This document shows, piece after piece, positions 17,113 through 25,797 of a stretch of 64,000 nt of DNA (its first letter is position 1; every line of letters begins with the position of its first letter). Source of the stretch: Aromatoleum anaerobium (lineage in GTDB: Bacteria > Pseudomonadota > Gammaproteobacteria > Burkholderiales > Rhodocyclaceae). A model generated the notes under the pieces. That model saw only the letters and a program-made list of their open reading frames with translations. It made no database searches and was not told the origin of the DNA. The stretch is from assembly GCF_012910705.2 (NCBI RefSeq), contig NZ_WTVG02000038.1:62001-126000 (forward strand), read 5' to 3'. The position numbers and the translations under genes are program-made.

Positions 17113-18174
17113 ATGATCGAAACCGACAAACTGCAGGCGCCACGCGTGATTTCCGCGCAGACCGCCGACCGCCAGGAAGACGCCGTCGAGCGCGCGCTGC
17201 GTCCGAAGCGCCTGGCCGAATACGTCGGCCAGGCGAAGATCCGCGAACAGCTCGAGATCTTCATCCAGGCCGCGCGCAACCGCAACGAGGCGCTCGACCA
17301 CGTGCTGCTGTTCGGTCCGCCGGGACTGGGCAAGACGACGCTCGCGCATATCGTCGCCGCCGAGATGGGCGTGAACCTGCGCCAGACTTCGGGGCCGGTG
17401 CTCGAGCGGGCGGGCGACCTTGCTGCGCTGCTGACGAATCTCGAACCGCACGACGTGCTGTTCATCGACGAGATCCACCGCCTGTCGCCGGTCGTCGAGG
17501 AGATCCTCTACCCGGCGCTCGAGGACTTCCAGATAGACATCATGATCGGCGAAGGCCCGGCGGCGCGCTCGGTCAAGCTCGACCTGCCGCCCTTCACGCT
17601 GGTCGGTGCGACGACGCGCGCCGGAATGCTGACGAACCCGCTGCGCGACCGTTTCGGCATCGCGGCGCGGCTCGAGTTCTACACGCCGCAGGAGCTCGCA
17701 TACATCGTCGGGCGCTCCGCCGGCCTGCTCGATGTCGCGATCGACGACGCGGGGGCGGTCGAGATCGCGCGGCGCGCCCGCGGCACACCGCGGATCGCGA
17801 ACCGGCTGCTGCGCCGCGTGCGCGACTATGCGCAGGTCAAAGCCGACGGCGACATCACTGCCGCCGTCGCCGATGCCGCGCTGCTGATGCTCGACGTCGA
17901 TCACCTCGGCCTCGACCTGATGGACCGCAAGCTGCTCGGCGCGATGCTCGAGAAGTTCGGCGGCGGTCCGGTCGGCCTGGACAACCTCGCGGCGGCAATC
18001 GGCGAGTCGTCCGACACGATCGAGGACGTGCTCGAACCGTACCTGATCCAGCAGGGTTACCTGCAGCGCACGCCGCGCGGGCGCATCGCGAGCGCCTCGA
18101 TCTGGCAGCATTTTGGCCTCGCCCTGCCGCGGCGCGCCGGCGACGAAGGCGCGGAACTGTTCTCCACACCCTGA
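17113..18174 (+). CDS. ruvB: Holliday junction helicase motor RuvB
   Basis: 353 residues. An AAA+ ATPase that drives branch migration with RuvA. Walker A is [13 protein letters not shown] near residue 62, Walker B is [10 protein letters not shown], sensor 1 is GATTRAG, and the C-terminal winged helix is complete through [12 protein letters not shown]. The N-terminus carries the typical [12 protein letters not shown]. It ends 9 bases before a small membrane protein gene. Confidence 0.97.
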   Translation: MIETDKLQAPRVISAQTADRQEDAVERALRPKRLAEYVGQAKIREQLEIFIQAARNRNEALDHVLLFGPPGLGKTTLAHIVAAEMGVNLRQTSGPVLERAGDLAALLTNLEPHDVLFIDEIHRLSPVVEEILYPALEDFQIDIMIGEGPAARSVKLDLPPFTLVGATTRAGMLTNPLRDRFGIAARLEFYTPQELAYIVGRSAGLLDVAIDDAGAVEIARRARGTPRIANRLLRRVRDYAQVKADGDITAAVADAALLMLDVDHLGLDLMDRKLLGAMLEKFGGGPVGLDNLAAAIGESSDTIEDVLEPYLIQQGYLQRTPRGRIASASIWQHFGLALPRRAGDEGAELFSTP

Positions 18175-18183
18175 TCGGCCGCG

Positions 18184-18540
18184 ATGCGCACGTTCCAGGC
18201 CCTGGCGATCGTGCTGTGCGTGTTCGGCGCGATCCACCTGCTGCAGGGGCCGGCGTTCTTCTGGCCTGATCGCTTCGATCCGTCCCACGGCGTGCTTCTC
18301 GGCGGACTGTCGTCGCGGCTGCTCGGCGCCGGCCTCGTCGTCGTCGCCGCGCTCGGCCTGATGGCCGGCCGGCAAGCCGGGCGCGGCGACGGCCGGGCCG
18401 CGCCGCCCCGCTGGCAGCTGCGCTATTTCCTGCTGATCCTGCTCGCGCTGGGTCTCGCCAGCACTGCCTTCACGATCGGCGAGCGCGGGCCGAACCCGGA
18501 CTGGCGTGCGCCGGCGAGCGAAGGCGTTCAGCCGACCTGA
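18184..18540 (+). CDS. Small hypothetical membrane protein
   Basis: 118 residues with three hydrophobic segments (about 5-22, 38-60 and 78-96), the last two separated by a charged loop RQAGRGDGRAAPPRWQ. I do not recognise the family. It lies 9 bases after ruvB and may be co-transcribed. Its last 13 bases overlap the 3' end of the convergent methyltransferase gene at 18528, so the two transcripts are antisense at their tails. Confidence 0.55.
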   Translation: MRTFQALAIVLCVFGAIHLLQGPAFFWPDRFDPSHGVLLGGLSSRLLGAGLVVVAALGLMAGRQAGRGDGRAAPPRWQLRYFLLILLALGLASTAFTIGERGPNPDWRAPASEGVQPT

Positions 18541-19718
18541 AGCGCGAGCCCTTTCAGATATTCGCCTTCGGGCACCGCAAGGCCGATCGGGTGATCGGCC
18601 GCCGCCGACAGCCGGTGCAGAATGCGCGCATCGACGCCGGCATCGCTCGCCGCGCCGGCGACGATCTTCTGGAACAGTTCGAGGCCGATGCCGCCGGAAC
18701 AGGAATACGTCATCAGGATGCCGCCGGGATTGAGCAGGCGGAAGCCGAACAGGTTGATGTCCTTGTACGCACGCGACGCCCGGTCGGCGTGCGCGGCGGA
18801 CGGTGCGAACTTCGGCGGATCGAGCACGATCAGGTCGAAACACCGCCCCTCGCCTTTCAGTGCCCGCAAGGCCTCGAACACGTCGGCCTGCAGCCATTCG
18901 GCGCGGCTCGCGTCCAGTTGCGGATTCATCGCGAGATTGCGCCGCGCGCCGTCGAGCGCCGGCGCGGACGAATCGATCGACAGCACCGACGTCGCGCCCC
19001 CGGCGAGCGCCTGCAGCGAGAACCCGCCCGTGTAGCAGAAGCAGTTCAGCACGCTGCGCCCGGCCGCGAGCAGGCCCGTCAGGCGGCGGTTGTCGCGCTG
19101 GTCGAGGTAGAAGCCGGTCTTGTGGCCACTGATGACGTCGACTTCCATGCGCACGCCGTTCTCGACGATCGTCAGCACGTCCTTCGGCAGCTCGCCATGC
19201 ACGCAGCCGGTCTTCGGCCCGAGCCCTTCGAGGCCGCGCACGTCGGAATCGGAGCGCTCGTACACCGCCGTGCAGCCGCTCGCCTGCACCAGCCCGGCGA
19301 CGATCGCCTCGCGCCATTTCTCGGCGCCGGCGCTCGTCAGCTGCACGACCACGACGTCGCCGAAGCGGTCCGCGATGACGCCGGGCAGGCCGTCCGACTC
19401 GCCATGGATCAGCCGCAGGCCGCTCTCGCCCGCGAGCAGCGGGTGTGCGGCGCGGCGCGCGACCGACTCGGCGACGCGGCGCTTGAAGAATGCGTGGTCG
19501 ATCGTGACGTCGGCGGCGAACGACCACATCCGCGCGCGGATCTGCGATTCCGGCGACCACGCGGCACGGCCGAGGAAGCGGCCATCATCGGCGACGACCT
19601 CGACGGTGTCGCCGGGACGCGCGCGCCCTTCGAGGCGGGCCACCGAACCGGCGAAGACCCAGGGATGACGGCGCAGGAGCGAACGTTCCTTGCCGGGATG
19701 GAGAACGAGCTTGGACAT
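18528..19718 (-). CDS. rlmI: Class I rRNA methyltransferase, RlmI-like (23S rRNA m5C)
   Basis: 396 residues. An N-terminal PUA RNA-binding domain (LHPGKERSLLRRHPWVFAGSV) precedes a Rossmann methyltransferase domain with VLNCFCYTGGFSLQAL for SAM binding and LDPPKFAPS as the catalytic motif IV; motif VI is TYSCSGG. E. coli RlmI methylates C1962 of 23S rRNA. The assignment to RlmI rather than RlmK/L-type relatives rests on length and the PUA-methyltransferase order. It reads from its own unit and ends inside the tail of the convergent small membrane gene. Confidence 0.88.
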   Translation of the reverse strand: MSKLVLHPGKERSLLRRHPWVFAGSVARLEGRARPGDTVEVVADDGRFLGRAAWSPESQIRARMWSFAADVTIDHAFFKRRVAESVARRAAHPLLAGESGLRLIHGESDGLPGVIADRFGDVVVVQLTSAGAEKWREAIVAGLVQASGCTAVYERSDSDVRGLEGLGPKTGCVHGELPKDVLTIVENGVRMEVDVISGHKTGFYLDQRDNRRLTGLLAAGRSVLNCFCYTGGFSLQALAGGATSVLSIDSSAPALDGARRNLAMNPQLDASRAEWLQADVFEALRALKGEGRCFDLIVLDPPKFAPSAAHADRASRAYKDINLFGFRLLNPGGILMTYSCSGGIGLELFQKIVAGAASDAGVDARILHRLSAAADHPIGLAVPEGEYLKGLALQVG

Positions 19719-19827
19719 CGGGAGGCGGACCGCAACGAGAAAAGTCAGGCGCGAGAGTGTAAGGCGCGCGGCGCCCGCTCACCAGCACCGTCGCCGCAGC
19801 GCACGCCTTGTCGCGATCGGCCCGGCC

Positions 19828-20351
19828 TCAGTCGTGCCGCAGATTCCGCACGCGATCCGCGGTTTCGAGGAACTCCGGCAGATCGCGCGAGCACAGCAGC
19901 GTGCCGAAATGCTTCAACGCCCGCGGCGTGAGATACAGGTGGCCGTTCTGCTCCTTGCGGATCCAGCCCAGATCGACGAGGCGCCCGATCTTGCGCCGGA
20001 CCGTCTCGCGCGGCAAGCCGGTTGCCGCGGCAATCGAATAAGCGTTGCACGGCCGCAGCCGGGACATATGCACCTCGTCGGAGTCGCTCTCGGCTTCGTC
20101 CGCCGCGAGGCGATCGCTTTCGTCGCCATGTTCGAGCGCGCCGATGTTGTGCAGCGCGATCTCGCCGAGCAGGATCGGCAGGAGGATTCCCGCTCGAACT
20201 CCTCGAACAGGCGCCTCAGACTGCGAACCTGGTAGCGGGCGAGCAGGACCGCCGCATTGCGCAGCCCGCGAGCCCGACCCTGCCCGGGCCCGGCGTCGGG
20301 GCTGTCGGGCGCATCGGCGCCAGGAGTTTCAGGATCAGGAATGTCTGGCAT
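19828..20351 (-). pseudogene. Winged-helix regulator interrupted by a one-base frameshift
   Basis: Two frames together give one sensible protein of about 174 residues. From the ATG at 20349-20351 the frame reads MPDIPDPETPGAD through RSLRRLFEEFER. At the run of three C (reverse strand GGG) at 20189-20191, the sensible sequence moves to another frame: GILLPILLGEIALHNIG, then a helix-turn-helix AAATGLPRETVRRKIGRLVDLGWI and a basic wing. One extra G at that run would restore a continuous frame. The product would be a MarR/IclR-like DNA-binding protein of unknown target. Either the gene is broken, or the sequence has a homopolymer error. Confidence 0.7.
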
Positions 20352-20548
20352 TGCTGCCTTGCTCCCACAGTCTGCGGCGCTGGACCCGAGGGAAGATTTG
20401 TTAAGAGATGTTTCAGGATAGCTGAATGGCCGCAAGCGACTTGAGATCTTGCTGCCCGGTTTGGGTAAAAAGTCACGAACGACCGTTGATCCAGGGCATG
20501 CGACACCCATTGCGGCCTCCGGGACGGTCCGTTCGCCCCGTCGTCGGT

Positions 20549-20644
20549 TCAGCGCTTCCTTGCGCGGGGGTGCGCCGCGTCGTGCACCTTGGCCAGATGC
20601 AGGAAGTCGGGGTGCGTAGGGACCGGTGTGCTGCAAATACTCGC
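20549..20644 (-). pseudogene. xerC: Remnant of xerC (last ~30 codons only)
   Basis: In the reverse strand just after the DUF484 gene, one frame reads ASICSTPVPTHPDF then LHLAKVHDAAHPRARKR and a stop at 20549-20551. This matches the XerC tyrosine-recombinase C-terminus, which as I recall reads ASIASTQVYTHLDF then QHLAKVYDAAHPRAKK. The nucleophilic tyrosine (QVYTH) is replaced (PVPTH). The rest of the roughly 300-residue gene is absent: only about 35 bases separate the DUF484 stop from the remnant. DUF484 followed by xerC is a standard pair, so this is an internal deletion of xerC. A working copy may exist elsewhere. Confidence 0.75.
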
Positions 20645-20678
20645 GGCGCCGCGGCCTCCCGACCCGCGGCGCTCACCT

Positions 20679-21329
20679 TCAGCCCAGTTGCCGTCGCAGC
20701 GCCGCCGCGACCAGGTCACCGATGCGCGCGAGGTAGAGCGTTCCCATCCCGGGGTAGAAGCGCTCGGCCTCTTCGCTGCCGAGCGCGAGCAGGCCGAGCA
20801 CCTGGTCGTCCCGGCGCAGCGGTACCAGCGCCACCGAACGAATATGACAAGCGGCGGGACCGAACCAGTTGATTACTTCGAGATTCGCCGGCGCACCGCA
20901 ATATGGGTGGCTCAGGTCTGTGGCGAAAAAGCGCAGCTCTTCGGTCACCGGCGAAAAATCCTCGCCTTCGCGAGGCTGCGCGTCGGCCCACACGCGCAGC
21001 GCGACGTTCGGCACCGAAAAGTTGTCGCGCACATTTTCGAGCAGCGCAAAACGCAGCGCATCGTAGTCTTCGGCTTCGACCAGCGCGAGCGTCAGGCGAT
21101 GGACTTTTTCGCCGATCTCGTCGTTTTCTTCGCCGTAGCGAATCAGTTCGGCGAGCTTGCTTTCGAGCTGCCGGATCTTGTCGCGCAGCGCATGAAGCTG
21201 CCGCTCGGCCAGCGAGATGGCCTGCCCGCCGTGCGGGTGCGGAACGGTCAGCTGCGTGAACAGCTCGCCGTGTTCGGCAAGAAAGTCCGGATGTTCCTTC
21301 AGATAGCGTGCGACATCGGCGGCATTCAT
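20679..21329 (-). CDS. DUF484 family protein (GAF-like)
   Basis: 216 residues. The N-terminus ADVARYLKEHPDFLAEH is the family signature, followed by a coiled-coil stretch (ALRDKIRQLESKLAELIRYGEEND) and a GAF-like domain ending in LGLLALGSEEAERFYPGMGTLYLARIGDLVAAAL. The function is unknown; the gene is normally placed between dapF and xerC. Here dapF lies 93 bases upstream in the same direction, but xerC is reduced to a remnant, so DUF484 persists without its usual partner. Confidence 0.85.
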   Translation of the reverse strand: MNAADVARYLKEHPDFLAEHGELFTQLTVPHPHGGQAISLAERQLHALRDKIRQLESKLAELIRYGEENDEIGEKVHRLTLALVEAEDYDALRFALLENVRDNFSVPNVALRVWADAQPREGEDFSPVTEELRFFATDLSHPYCGAPANLEVINWFGPAACHIRSVALVPLRRDDQVLGLLALGSEEAERFYPGMGTLYLARIGDLVAAALRRQLG

Positions 21330-21422
21330 GGAAAAGCTGCTCCCCGTCAGGCGCGTGCGCGCCTCCTCGTATTCGTTGCAATCGGCGAAACGGCTCGCTC
21401 GAGGGCGCTCACTGAAGAGTGC

Positions 21423-22256
21423 TCAGTCGATGTCGATTTCGCCCGCAAAAACAGTCACCGCCGGGCCGGTCATCAGCACCGGCTGCCCCGGCCCTCCCCA
21501 CGCGATGTCGAGTTCTCCGCCACGCGTCTCGACGCGCACCGGCGACTGTGCGAGTTCGCGCAGGATCACGGTCACGACCGCGGCGCAGGCGCCGGTGCCG
21601 CAAGCAAGCGTTTCTCCCGCGCCGCGCTCGAACACGCGCAGGCGGATGCGGTGGGCATCAACGAGCTGCACGAAGCCGGCATTGACGCGTGCGGGAAAGC
21701 GCGGATGGCGTTCGATCAGCGCACCCTGCGCCGCGACGGGGGCGGCGTCGACATCGGCGACGACCTGCACGGCGTGCGGGTTGCCCATCGACACCGCGGT
21801 GATCGCGACGCTCGCGTCGCCGACCTGCAGCGGCTGGACGACAGCGTCCGAATCCGACACGAACGGCACGCGCGCGGCTTCGAGCACCGGCACGCCCATA
21901 TCGACCGTCACGAGCCCATCGTCTTCGAGCCGCGGCGCGATGATCCCGGAGCGCGTCTCGACGCGGATCTCGCGCTTCGCGGTCAGCCCCTGCTCGTGCA
22001 CGAAACGCACGAAGCAGCGCGCGCCGTTGCCGCACTGCTCGACTTCGCCGCCATCGGCGTTGAAGATCCGGTAGCGGAAATCGACGTCCGGGCGGGTCGC
22101 TTCCTCGACCACCAGCAGTTGGTCGCAGCCGATGCCGAAATGACGGTCGGCAAGACGGCGGACCCGCTCCGGCGTCAGGTCGACGGACTGGCGGACGGCG
22201 TCGATGACGACGAAATCGTTGCCGAGGCCGTGCATTTTCGTGAAGCGCAGACGCAT
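21423..22256 (-). CDS. dapF: Diaminopimelate epimerase
   Basis: 277 residues. It interconverts LL- and meso-diaminopimelate for lysine and peptidoglycan synthesis. Both catalytic cysteines are visible: [16 protein letters not shown] near residue 73 and [10 protein letters not shown] near residue 218. The start is placed at the ATG at 22254-22256 ([15 protein letters not shown]), where family similarity begins; an earlier in-frame ATG at 22343 would add 29 unrelated residues. The order acyltransferases-dapF-DUF484 runs on one strand. Confidence 0.95.
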   Translation of the reverse strand: MRLRFTKMHGLGNDFVVIDAVRQSVDLTPERVRRLADRHFGIGCDQLLVVEEATRPDVDFRYRIFNADGGEVEQCGNGARCFVRFVHEQGLTAKREIRVETRSGIIAPRLEDDGLVTVDMGVPVLEAARVPFVSDSDAVVQPLQVGDASVAITAVSMGNPHAVQVVADVDAAPVAAQGALIERHPRFPARVNAGFVQLVDAHRIRLRVFERGAGETLACGTGACAAVVTVILRELAQSPVRVETRGGELDIAWGGPGQPVLMTGPAVTVFAGEIDID

Positions 22257-22356
22257 GGGGAATCGCAGCTCAGGTGGAGGGTAAGGGAAGCGGTGGCTCG
22301 CCGAATTCTGGCCCAGCCGCGGGGGAAGGTCCAGCGACAGCACGCTGTACGCATTC

Positions 22357-23256
22357 TCAGTACGGCCGCGCCTCGCCCGGCGGACGCGTCTTGAAGCGCC
22401 GATGCACCCAGTAATACTGCTCCGGCATCGTCCGCACCACGGCTTCGATCCAGCGGTTCATCGCCGCGGTATCCGCTTCCGCGTCCGTCGTCGGGAAGTC
22501 CTGCCACGGCTCGCCGAACTCGACGACGTAGCCGCGCCCGCGGGGCAGCATCCGCGTCACGCACGGCACGACCGCCGCGCCGGCGAGCCGCGCGAGCCGC
22601 GGCAGGCCGGTGATCGTCGCCGCCGGCACGCCGAAGAATGGCACGAACACCGCGTCCTTGCGGCCATAGTCCATGTCGGGCAGATAGTAGAAGGGGCGCC
22701 CGGCCTTCATCGCCTTGACCGTGCCGCGCACGCCGTCCTGGCGCGACAGCAGGCGCTGGTCGCCGAAGCGGCTGCGGCCGTGGAACAGCCAGCGGTCGAA
22801 CACCGGGTTGTTCTGCTGCGCGTAGATGCTGACCGAATCAAAATCCATTGCGACGCGCGAGCCGCCGGTGTCGAGGCCGACGAAGTGCGGCGCGAGCAGG
22901 ATCACCGGCCGCCCCTGGTCGAGCAGCGCCCTGACCCGCTCGGCACCGTCGAGCCGGATGAGGTTCATCAGCCGCCGCTGGCTCGCCCACCACAGCAGGC
23001 CGCGCTCGAGCAGGCTGCGGCCAACCGCGCGAAAGTGCGCCCGCGCGAGCCGGCGCCTCGCCGCGTCGTCGAGTTCGGGGAAGCACAACCCGAGGTTGAC
23101 GGCGACGATATGGCGCCGCGAGCGTGCCAGCCAGTACAGCGCCTCGCCGACCACCTGGCCGAGGAAGGCCAGCACCGGCAGCGGCAGCCAGTGCAGCAGC
23201 CAGAACACCGCGACCGCGGCGTGACTCGCAATGCGGCTCAGGGCGCGGCTCAGCAT
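22357..23256 (-). CDS. Lipid A biosynthesis acyltransferase (LpxL/HtrB family), copy 1
   Basis: 299 residues. An N-terminal membrane anchor ([29 protein letters not shown]) precedes the catalytic H-x4-D motif, seen as HFVGLDTG near residue 123. [16 protein letters not shown] and the basic RGRGYVVEF follow. These inner-membrane enzymes add secondary lauroyl or myristoyl chains to Kdo2-lipid IVA. It overlaps the upstream acyltransferase gene by 7 bases, so both are co-translated. Which copy adds which chain is not readable from sequence. Confidence 0.9.
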   Translation of the reverse strand: MLSRALSRIASHAAVAVFWLLHWLPLPVLAFLGQVVGEALYWLARSRRHIVAVNLGLCFPELDDAARRRLARAHFRAVGRSLLERGLLWWASQRRLMNLIRLDGAERVRALLDQGRPVILLAPHFVGLDTGGSRVAMDFDSVSIYAQQNNPVFDRWLFHGRSRFGDQRLLSRQDGVRGTVKAMKAGRPFYYLPDMDYGRKDAVFVPFFGVPAATITGLPRLARLAGAAVVPCVTRMLPRGRGYVVEFGEPWQDFPTTDAEADTAAMNRWIEAVVRTMPEQYYWVHRRFKTRPPGEARPY

Positions 23257-24122
23257 CGCGCTTCACCCGGCGGGGGCGGCACGCCCGAAGGACGCTTGTA
23301 GCGGTTGTAGCCCCACAGGTACTGCGCCGGGCACGCGAGCACGAGGCGTTCGATTTCACGGTTGATCGCGGCGCAGCGCTCTTCGAGCGAGCCCGCGATC
23401 GGCTCCACGGGTTCGGAAAGCCGCAGCACATAGCCCGCGCCGTGCGGCAGCCGCTCGGTCCATACCATCACCACCTTGACGCCTTTCACTTCGGACAGGC
23501 GCGCCGCGAGCGTCATCGTCCACGCCGGCCGGCCAAAGAACGGCGCCCACACGCCTTCGCCTTCGGCCGGCGCCTGGTCCGGCAGCATGCCGACCATCTC
23601 GCCGCTGCGCAGCGCCTTCACGAGCCGGCGCACGCCGGACACGTCGGCCGGGGCGACGCGGATCGCGCCGCGCGCGCGCCCGGCTTCCATCAGCGGCTGC
23701 AGCGCGGGCTTGCGCGGCGGGCGGAACAGCACCGTGATCGGTCCGTGCGTCGAACAATACTGCGCGCACATCTCGAAGCAGCCGAGGTGCGCCGTCAGCA
23801 GCAGCACGCTGGCGCCCTCGGCCTGCGCCCGGGCGATCAGTTCCTGCCCTTCGACCCGCACGATGCGCGCCAACACTTCGTCCTGCGGACGCAGCCACAC
23901 GAACGGCAGTTCGAGCGCCTGCCGCCCCGCTTCGGCGACCGCGGCGTCGCGTAGCGCGGCGTCGCGGCGACCTGTCGCCTGCGCGAGATTGTCCTCGAGG
24001 CGCCGCCGGTATGACGGCGACAAGCGCCAGATGGCCCAGCCGGCCCAGCCGCCGAGCCGATGCAGCCACGACAGCGGCAAGCCGGCGAGAATGCGGAATG
24101 ACAGATTGACGAGGAAGGTCAC
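23250..24122 (-). CDS. Lipid A biosynthesis acyltransferase (LpxL/LpxM family), copy 2
   Basis: 290 residues, a paralogue of the adjacent gene. The catalytic motif is the H-x4-E variant, HLGCFEM, near residue 113. RPPRKPALQPLMEAGRARGAI and LPDQAPAEGEGVWAPFFG are the other conserved blocks. It would add a second acyloxyacyl chain to lipid A or an alternative fatty acid. It is the first gene of the acyltransferase-dapF-DUF484 run and is divergent from metK, sharing a roughly 290-base intergenic region with it. No clear promoter for this direction was identified. Confidence 0.88.
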   Translation of the reverse strand: MTFLVNLSFRILAGLPLSWLHRLGGWAGWAIWRLSPSYRRRLEDNLAQATGRRDAALRDAAVAEAGRQALELPFVWLRPQDEVLARIVRVEGQELIARAQAEGASVLLLTAHLGCFEMCAQYCSTHGPITVLFRPPRKPALQPLMEAGRARGAIRVAPADVSGVRRLVKALRSGEMVGMLPDQAPAEGEGVWAPFFGRPAWTMTLAARLSEVKGVKVVMVWTERLPHGAGYVLRLSEPVEPIAGSLEERCAAINREIERLVLACPAQYLWGYNRYKRPSGVPPPPGEARC

Positions 24123-24214
24123 GCGAAGAGGTCACATCGAGGAGGGCATCGGCACCGGTGGAATCGGCACAGGCCCGGACCCAGGCCCGCTCGCCCGCTC
24201 CGGATCCCGCACAT

Positions 24215-24242
24215 TTGACCGCCGGATCACAAAGCATATAAT
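24215..24242 (+). promoter_or_regulatory. Sigma-70 promoter of metK
   Basis: TTGACC at 24215-24220 and a perfect TATAAT at 24237-24242 are separated by 16 bases. The predicted start of transcription is around 24249-24250, just before the first stem of the leader element. This is one of the best promoter matches in the window. Confidence 0.8.
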
Positions 24243-24251
24243 TATCGCCCA

Positions 24252-24336
24252 GCCGCCGAGTTAATACGACAACTTGCAGGGCGGCGCCGCGAACGCACCT
24301 AACCGGTCACGGCACACAAGTACTGCTAAAGCGTCG
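24252..24336 (+). promoter_or_regulatory. SAM-II-like riboswitch in the metK leader
   Basis: The leader has the parts of the SAM-II/SAM-V pseudoknot. P1 is GCCGCC (24252-24257) with GGCGGC (24280-24285). The P1 loop contains CGAC (24267-24270) and ACTTGCAG (from 24272). Downstream, CAAGT (24317-24321) can pair with ACTTG, and GTCG (24333-24336) with CGAC, around the conserved GCTAAAG (24325-24331). An extra stem, 24286-24289 with 24310-24313, is inserted between P1 and the pseudoknot strand. The CTTGCAG and CAAGT...GCTAAAG spelling is that of alphaproteobacterial SAM-II as I remember it. Binding of SAM would repress metK, the SAM synthetase. No covariance search was run. Confidence 0.62.
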
Positions 24337-24347
24337 CCTGCTCGACG

Positions 24348-24396
24348 AAATCCCCGGAGCCGGCCACGCCGGAAAACTCTGGGGATTTTTCGTTTT
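24348..24396 (+). terminator. Terminator/attenuator hairpin before metK
   Basis: An 8-bp stem AAATCCCC (24348-24355) with GGGGATTT (24381-24388) encloses a GC-rich arm and is followed by TTTTTCGTTTT. It ends about a dozen bases before the metK ATG, downstream of the riboswitch-like fold, so it probably acts as a regulated intrinsic terminator. A small stem 24332-24336 with 24343-24347 uses the GTCG strand of the pseudoknot and could be the switching helix. Confidence 0.65.
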
Positions 24397-24408
24397 CAGG
24401 AGCAGCGC

Positions 24409-25575
24409 ATGAGCAGGGAATACCTCTTCACCTCGGAATCGGTGTCCGAAGGCCATCCCGACAAGGTTGCCGACCAAGTCTCCGATGGCGTCCTCGACGC
24501 GATCCTCGCCGACGACCCCCATGCGCGCGTCGCATGCGAAACCCTGGTTTCGACGGGCCTGGTGGTCATCTCCGGCGAGATCACGACGAGCGCGCACCCG
24601 AACTACAAGGAGATCGCGCAGGACGTGATCCGTCGCATCGGCTACGACGACTCGGCGATCGGTTTCGACTACAGGTCGTGCGCGATCCTCACCGCGATCA
24701 ACCGCCAGTCGTCCGACATCGCGCAAGGCGTCAATGAAGGCGAAGGCCTCGACCTCGACCAGGGCGCCGGCGACCAGGGGCTGATGTTCGGCTACGCGTG
24801 CAACGAGACGCCGTCGCTGATGCCGTTGCCGATCTACTATGCACATCGCATCATGCAGCGCCAGTCCGAGCTGAGGAAGGACGGCCGGCTCAACTGGCTG
24901 CGCCCGGACGCGAAGAGCCAGCTGACGGTCCGCTATGTCGACGGCAAGCCGGTCGCGATCGACACCGTGGTGGTGTCGACGCAGCACAGCCCGGAAGTCT
25001 CGCACGCGCAGATCACCGAACTCGTCATCGAGGAGATCATCAAGCCGGTGCTGCCGAAAGAGCTGATGCAGGGCGAAGTGCGCTACCTGATCAACCCGAC
25101 CGGGCGCTTCGTCATCGGCGGCCCGCACGGCGACTGCGGCCTGACCGGGCGCAAGATCATCGTCGACACTTACGGCGGCGCGGCACACCACGGCGGCGGC
25201 GCGTTCTCCGGCAAGGATCCGTCGAAAGTCGACCGCTCGGCCGCGTACGCCGGGCGCTGGGTCGCGAAGAACATCGTCGCGGCCGGGCTCGCCGAGCGCT
25301 GCGAAGTGCAGGTCGCGTACGCGATCGGCGTCGCCAGGCCGGTGTCGATGATGGTCGAGACCTTCGGCACCGGCAAGGTCAGCGACGAGCGCATTGCCGA
25401 ACTCGTCGCGAAGCACTTCGACCTGCGCCCGAAGGCGATCATCCAGGAGCTCAACCTGCTGCGCCCGATCTACGGCAAGACCGCCGCGTACGGCCACTTC
25501 GGCCGCGACGAGCCCGAATTCACGTGGGAAGCGACCGACAAGGCCGCGGCGCTGCGTGCCGACGCGGGACTTTAA
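24409..25575 (+). CDS. metK: S-adenosylmethionine synthetase
   Basis: 388 residues. It makes SAM from methionine and ATP. The start is the ATG at 24409, preceded by AGGAG at 24398-24402; a longer frame from 24274 would run through the leader RNA. The hallmark motifs are [21 protein letters not shown] near residue 12, [12 protein letters not shown] near residue 118 and the P-loop-like [20 protein letters not shown] near residue 262. It is monocistronic, with a consensus promoter, a riboswitch-like element and a terminator hairpin in its leader. Confidence 0.97.
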   Translation: MSREYLFTSESVSEGHPDKVADQVSDGVLDAILADDPHARVACETLVSTGLVVISGEITTSAHPNYKEIAQDVIRRIGYDDSAIGFDYRSCAILTAINRQSSDIAQGVNEGEGLDLDQGAGDQGLMFGYACNETPSLMPLPIYYAHRIMQRQSELRKDGRLNWLRPDAKSQLTVRYVDGKPVAIDTVVVSTQHSPEVSHAQITELVIEEIIKPVLPKELMQGEVRYLINPTGRFVIGGPHGDCGLTGRKIIVDTYGGAAHHGGGAFSGKDPSKVDRSAAYAGRWVAKNIVAAGLAERCEVQVAYAIGVARPVSMMVETFGTGKVSDERIAELVAKHFDLRPKAIIQELNLLRPIYGKTAAYGHFGRDEPEFTWEATDKAAALRADAGL

Positions 25576-25682
25576 AGCCGCTTCGCGGCACGGCGGTTGA
25601 CGGTCGCAACGGGGGCGCGGTGCCGCGCTCCCGGCCGCCGCGGGTTCGCCTTGGCGCGGAAATCCTGCGCCGGGCACCCGTA

Positions 25683-25721
25683 ACAATAAGATTGATTCGC
25701 ATTCATATATAGAAATACAAT
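25683..25721 (+). promoter_or_regulatory. Promoter with overlapping Fur-box-like site for the TonB receptor genes
   Basis: TTGATT (25692-25697) and TACAAT (25716-25721) with an 18-base spacer form a promoter about 76 bases before the receptor ATG. The AT-rich stretch AATAAGATTGATTCGCATTC over the -35 contains ATTCGCATT, a half-site spelling found in betaproteobacterial Fur boxes as I recall. Iron repression is inferred. Confidence 0.5.
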
Positions 25722-25797
25722 CCCGCCACATTCCAGCCAGCCACTCCGCCCTCTCCGGCCGGATCGCCAGCCACCAACGCTTCCGACCGGAGTTCCG

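Noticed and set aside
20473..20676. 67-codon reverse frame after DUF484
   Set aside because: It overlaps the xerC remnant in a different frame, has no similarity and is rich in Arg, Pro and Thr.
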